Assembly: GCF_000764305.2 (NCBI RefSeq)
Contig: NW_025930633.1
Coordinates: 308,629 to 372,628 of the forward strand
Source: Hyalella azteca
Lineage: Eukaryota; Arthropoda; Malacostraca; Amphipoda; Hyalellidae
Length of the DNA stretch: 64,000 nucleotides
Reading direction: 5' to 3'
This document shows, piece after piece, positions 63,268 through 64,000 of the stretch. Made by a program: the position numbers and the translations under genes. Each line of letters begins with the position of its first letter. Position 1 is the first letter of the stretch. Under the pieces are notes generated by a model that did no database searches, was not told the origin of the DNA, and saw only the letters and a list, made by a program, of their open reading frames with translations.

Positions 63268-63552
63268 CATAGTGGCAAAGCAGAGCTTTTTTAGAATCAG
63301 TTCATTTTTAATTTCCTCATTTACTCAAGATTTAAACCAATTTCTTAAGTATTATAATGCTGGTATCCAGGATACTTTACTGGTCTACTTATAGGACTCA
63401 AAAATGAACTTGAGCCACACTCAGGCATAGTGGCAAAGCAGAGAGTTTTTTAGACTCTCCCTCAAGTTCATTTTTGAGTCCTATAAGTAGACCAGTAAAG
63501 TATCCTGGATACTAGCATCATCATACTTAAGAAATTGGTTTAAATCTGAGAC
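63268..63552. mobile_element. Two truncated hAT-like copies in head-to-head inversion
   Basis: A plus-oriented copy (63268 to about 63417, left end catagtggcaaagcagag) lacks its right end. An inverted copy starts with a terminal repeat at 63426 and runs to about 63548. The shared interior makes an imperfect palindrome of about 120 bases per arm. Confidence 0.8.
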
Positions 63553-63766
63553 CTGAGTAGACCAGGAATCAGGAATCAGCCACTAGCCAGCAAAATGAGC
63601 AGACAGCCTACTTCAGTTTATACTGTTTAGTTAACTGTTAACTTACTGCTTGATGCTTGTTAGTTGTCAAGGAAATTAGTAGACTAGTGACCACTGCCCA
63701 CTGGCCTGTGGCTAGGCCTACTGCCTACTAGTAGTACTCAACTACTCATTACTGTCTGTAGTACTA

Positions 63767-63848
63767 CATAGTGGCAAACCAGAGCTTTTTTGGAATCAGT
63801 TCATTTTTAATTTCCTCAAAAACTCAAGATTTTAACCAATTTCTTAAG
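63767..63848 (+). mobile_element. Truncated hAT-like copy
   Basis: catagtggcaaaccagagct start and about 80 bases of interior match 62643-62824; the right half is missing. Confidence 0.75.
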
Positions 63849-64000
63849 TAGGGTAAATGGGTATATTCCGACATATTAAGGACGCATCGAGAAATGAAAA
63901 ACTAAAAAAAAAAAACGTATGCGTTACGTAAGTTCTGTTGCCTTCACGTGACTCTCAAAACACTTCACTACGCGTCAGCAATGATGAAACGTCACAAAAT

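Overview
The window is eukaryotic and looks like an arthropod nuclear genome. It is AT-rich, its genes are split by introns with ordinary GT-AG borders, and it carries many minisatellites and decayed transposons. Proteins and repeats would suit a crustacean, but nothing in the sequence proves that. There are no operons, rRNA genes or CRISPR arrays.

Four genes can be supported. (1) About 9.86-19.8 kb, minus strand: a long, mostly disordered protein with three acidic NPF motifs, which predicts binding to EHD-type EH domains. Its last three exons join cleanly; the join to the large 5' exon needs one more small exon. (2) 30.15-35.53 kb, plus strand: RanBP1, five exons, 330 residues, with an in-frame 8-residue repeat before the Ran-binding domain. 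(3) About 38.7-40.67 kb, plus strand: a small heat shock protein (alpha-crystallin type), with a TATA box, a CRE palindrome and an intron in the 5' leader. (4) 42.37-54.58 kb, minus strand: a secreted M1 aminopeptidase N, rebuilt as 18 exons with every splice phase consistent (990 residues).

The rest is intergenic or intronic. It holds a deleted mariner copy (5.0-5.7 kb), two relics of one non-LTR retrotransposon family (3.4-3.7 and 56.8-58.6 kb), a tRNA-derived SINE (61.6 kb), a short hAT-like element with a perfect 8-bp target duplication (62.6 kb) and relatives, a (CCGT)n-bearing foldback element in four copies plus a fragment, a possible LTR in RanBP1 intron 1, a 66-bp satellite (22.3-23.15 kb), and more than fifteen minisatellites.

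The most notable observation is that in both minus-strand genes the tandem repeats cluster at exon borders. In the aminopeptidase gene, two arrays have as their first unit the last 4-5 exon bases plus the 5' splice site, so the introns contain many copies of their own donor. Other introns carry tandem copies of an exon's 5' edge or 3' edge, and the stop codon lies in another array. In the NPF gene, the acceptor and first 63 bases of the last exon are duplicated upstream, where the copy runs straight into an in-frame stop. These repeats appear to be seeded at splice junctions and could supply decoy splice sites.
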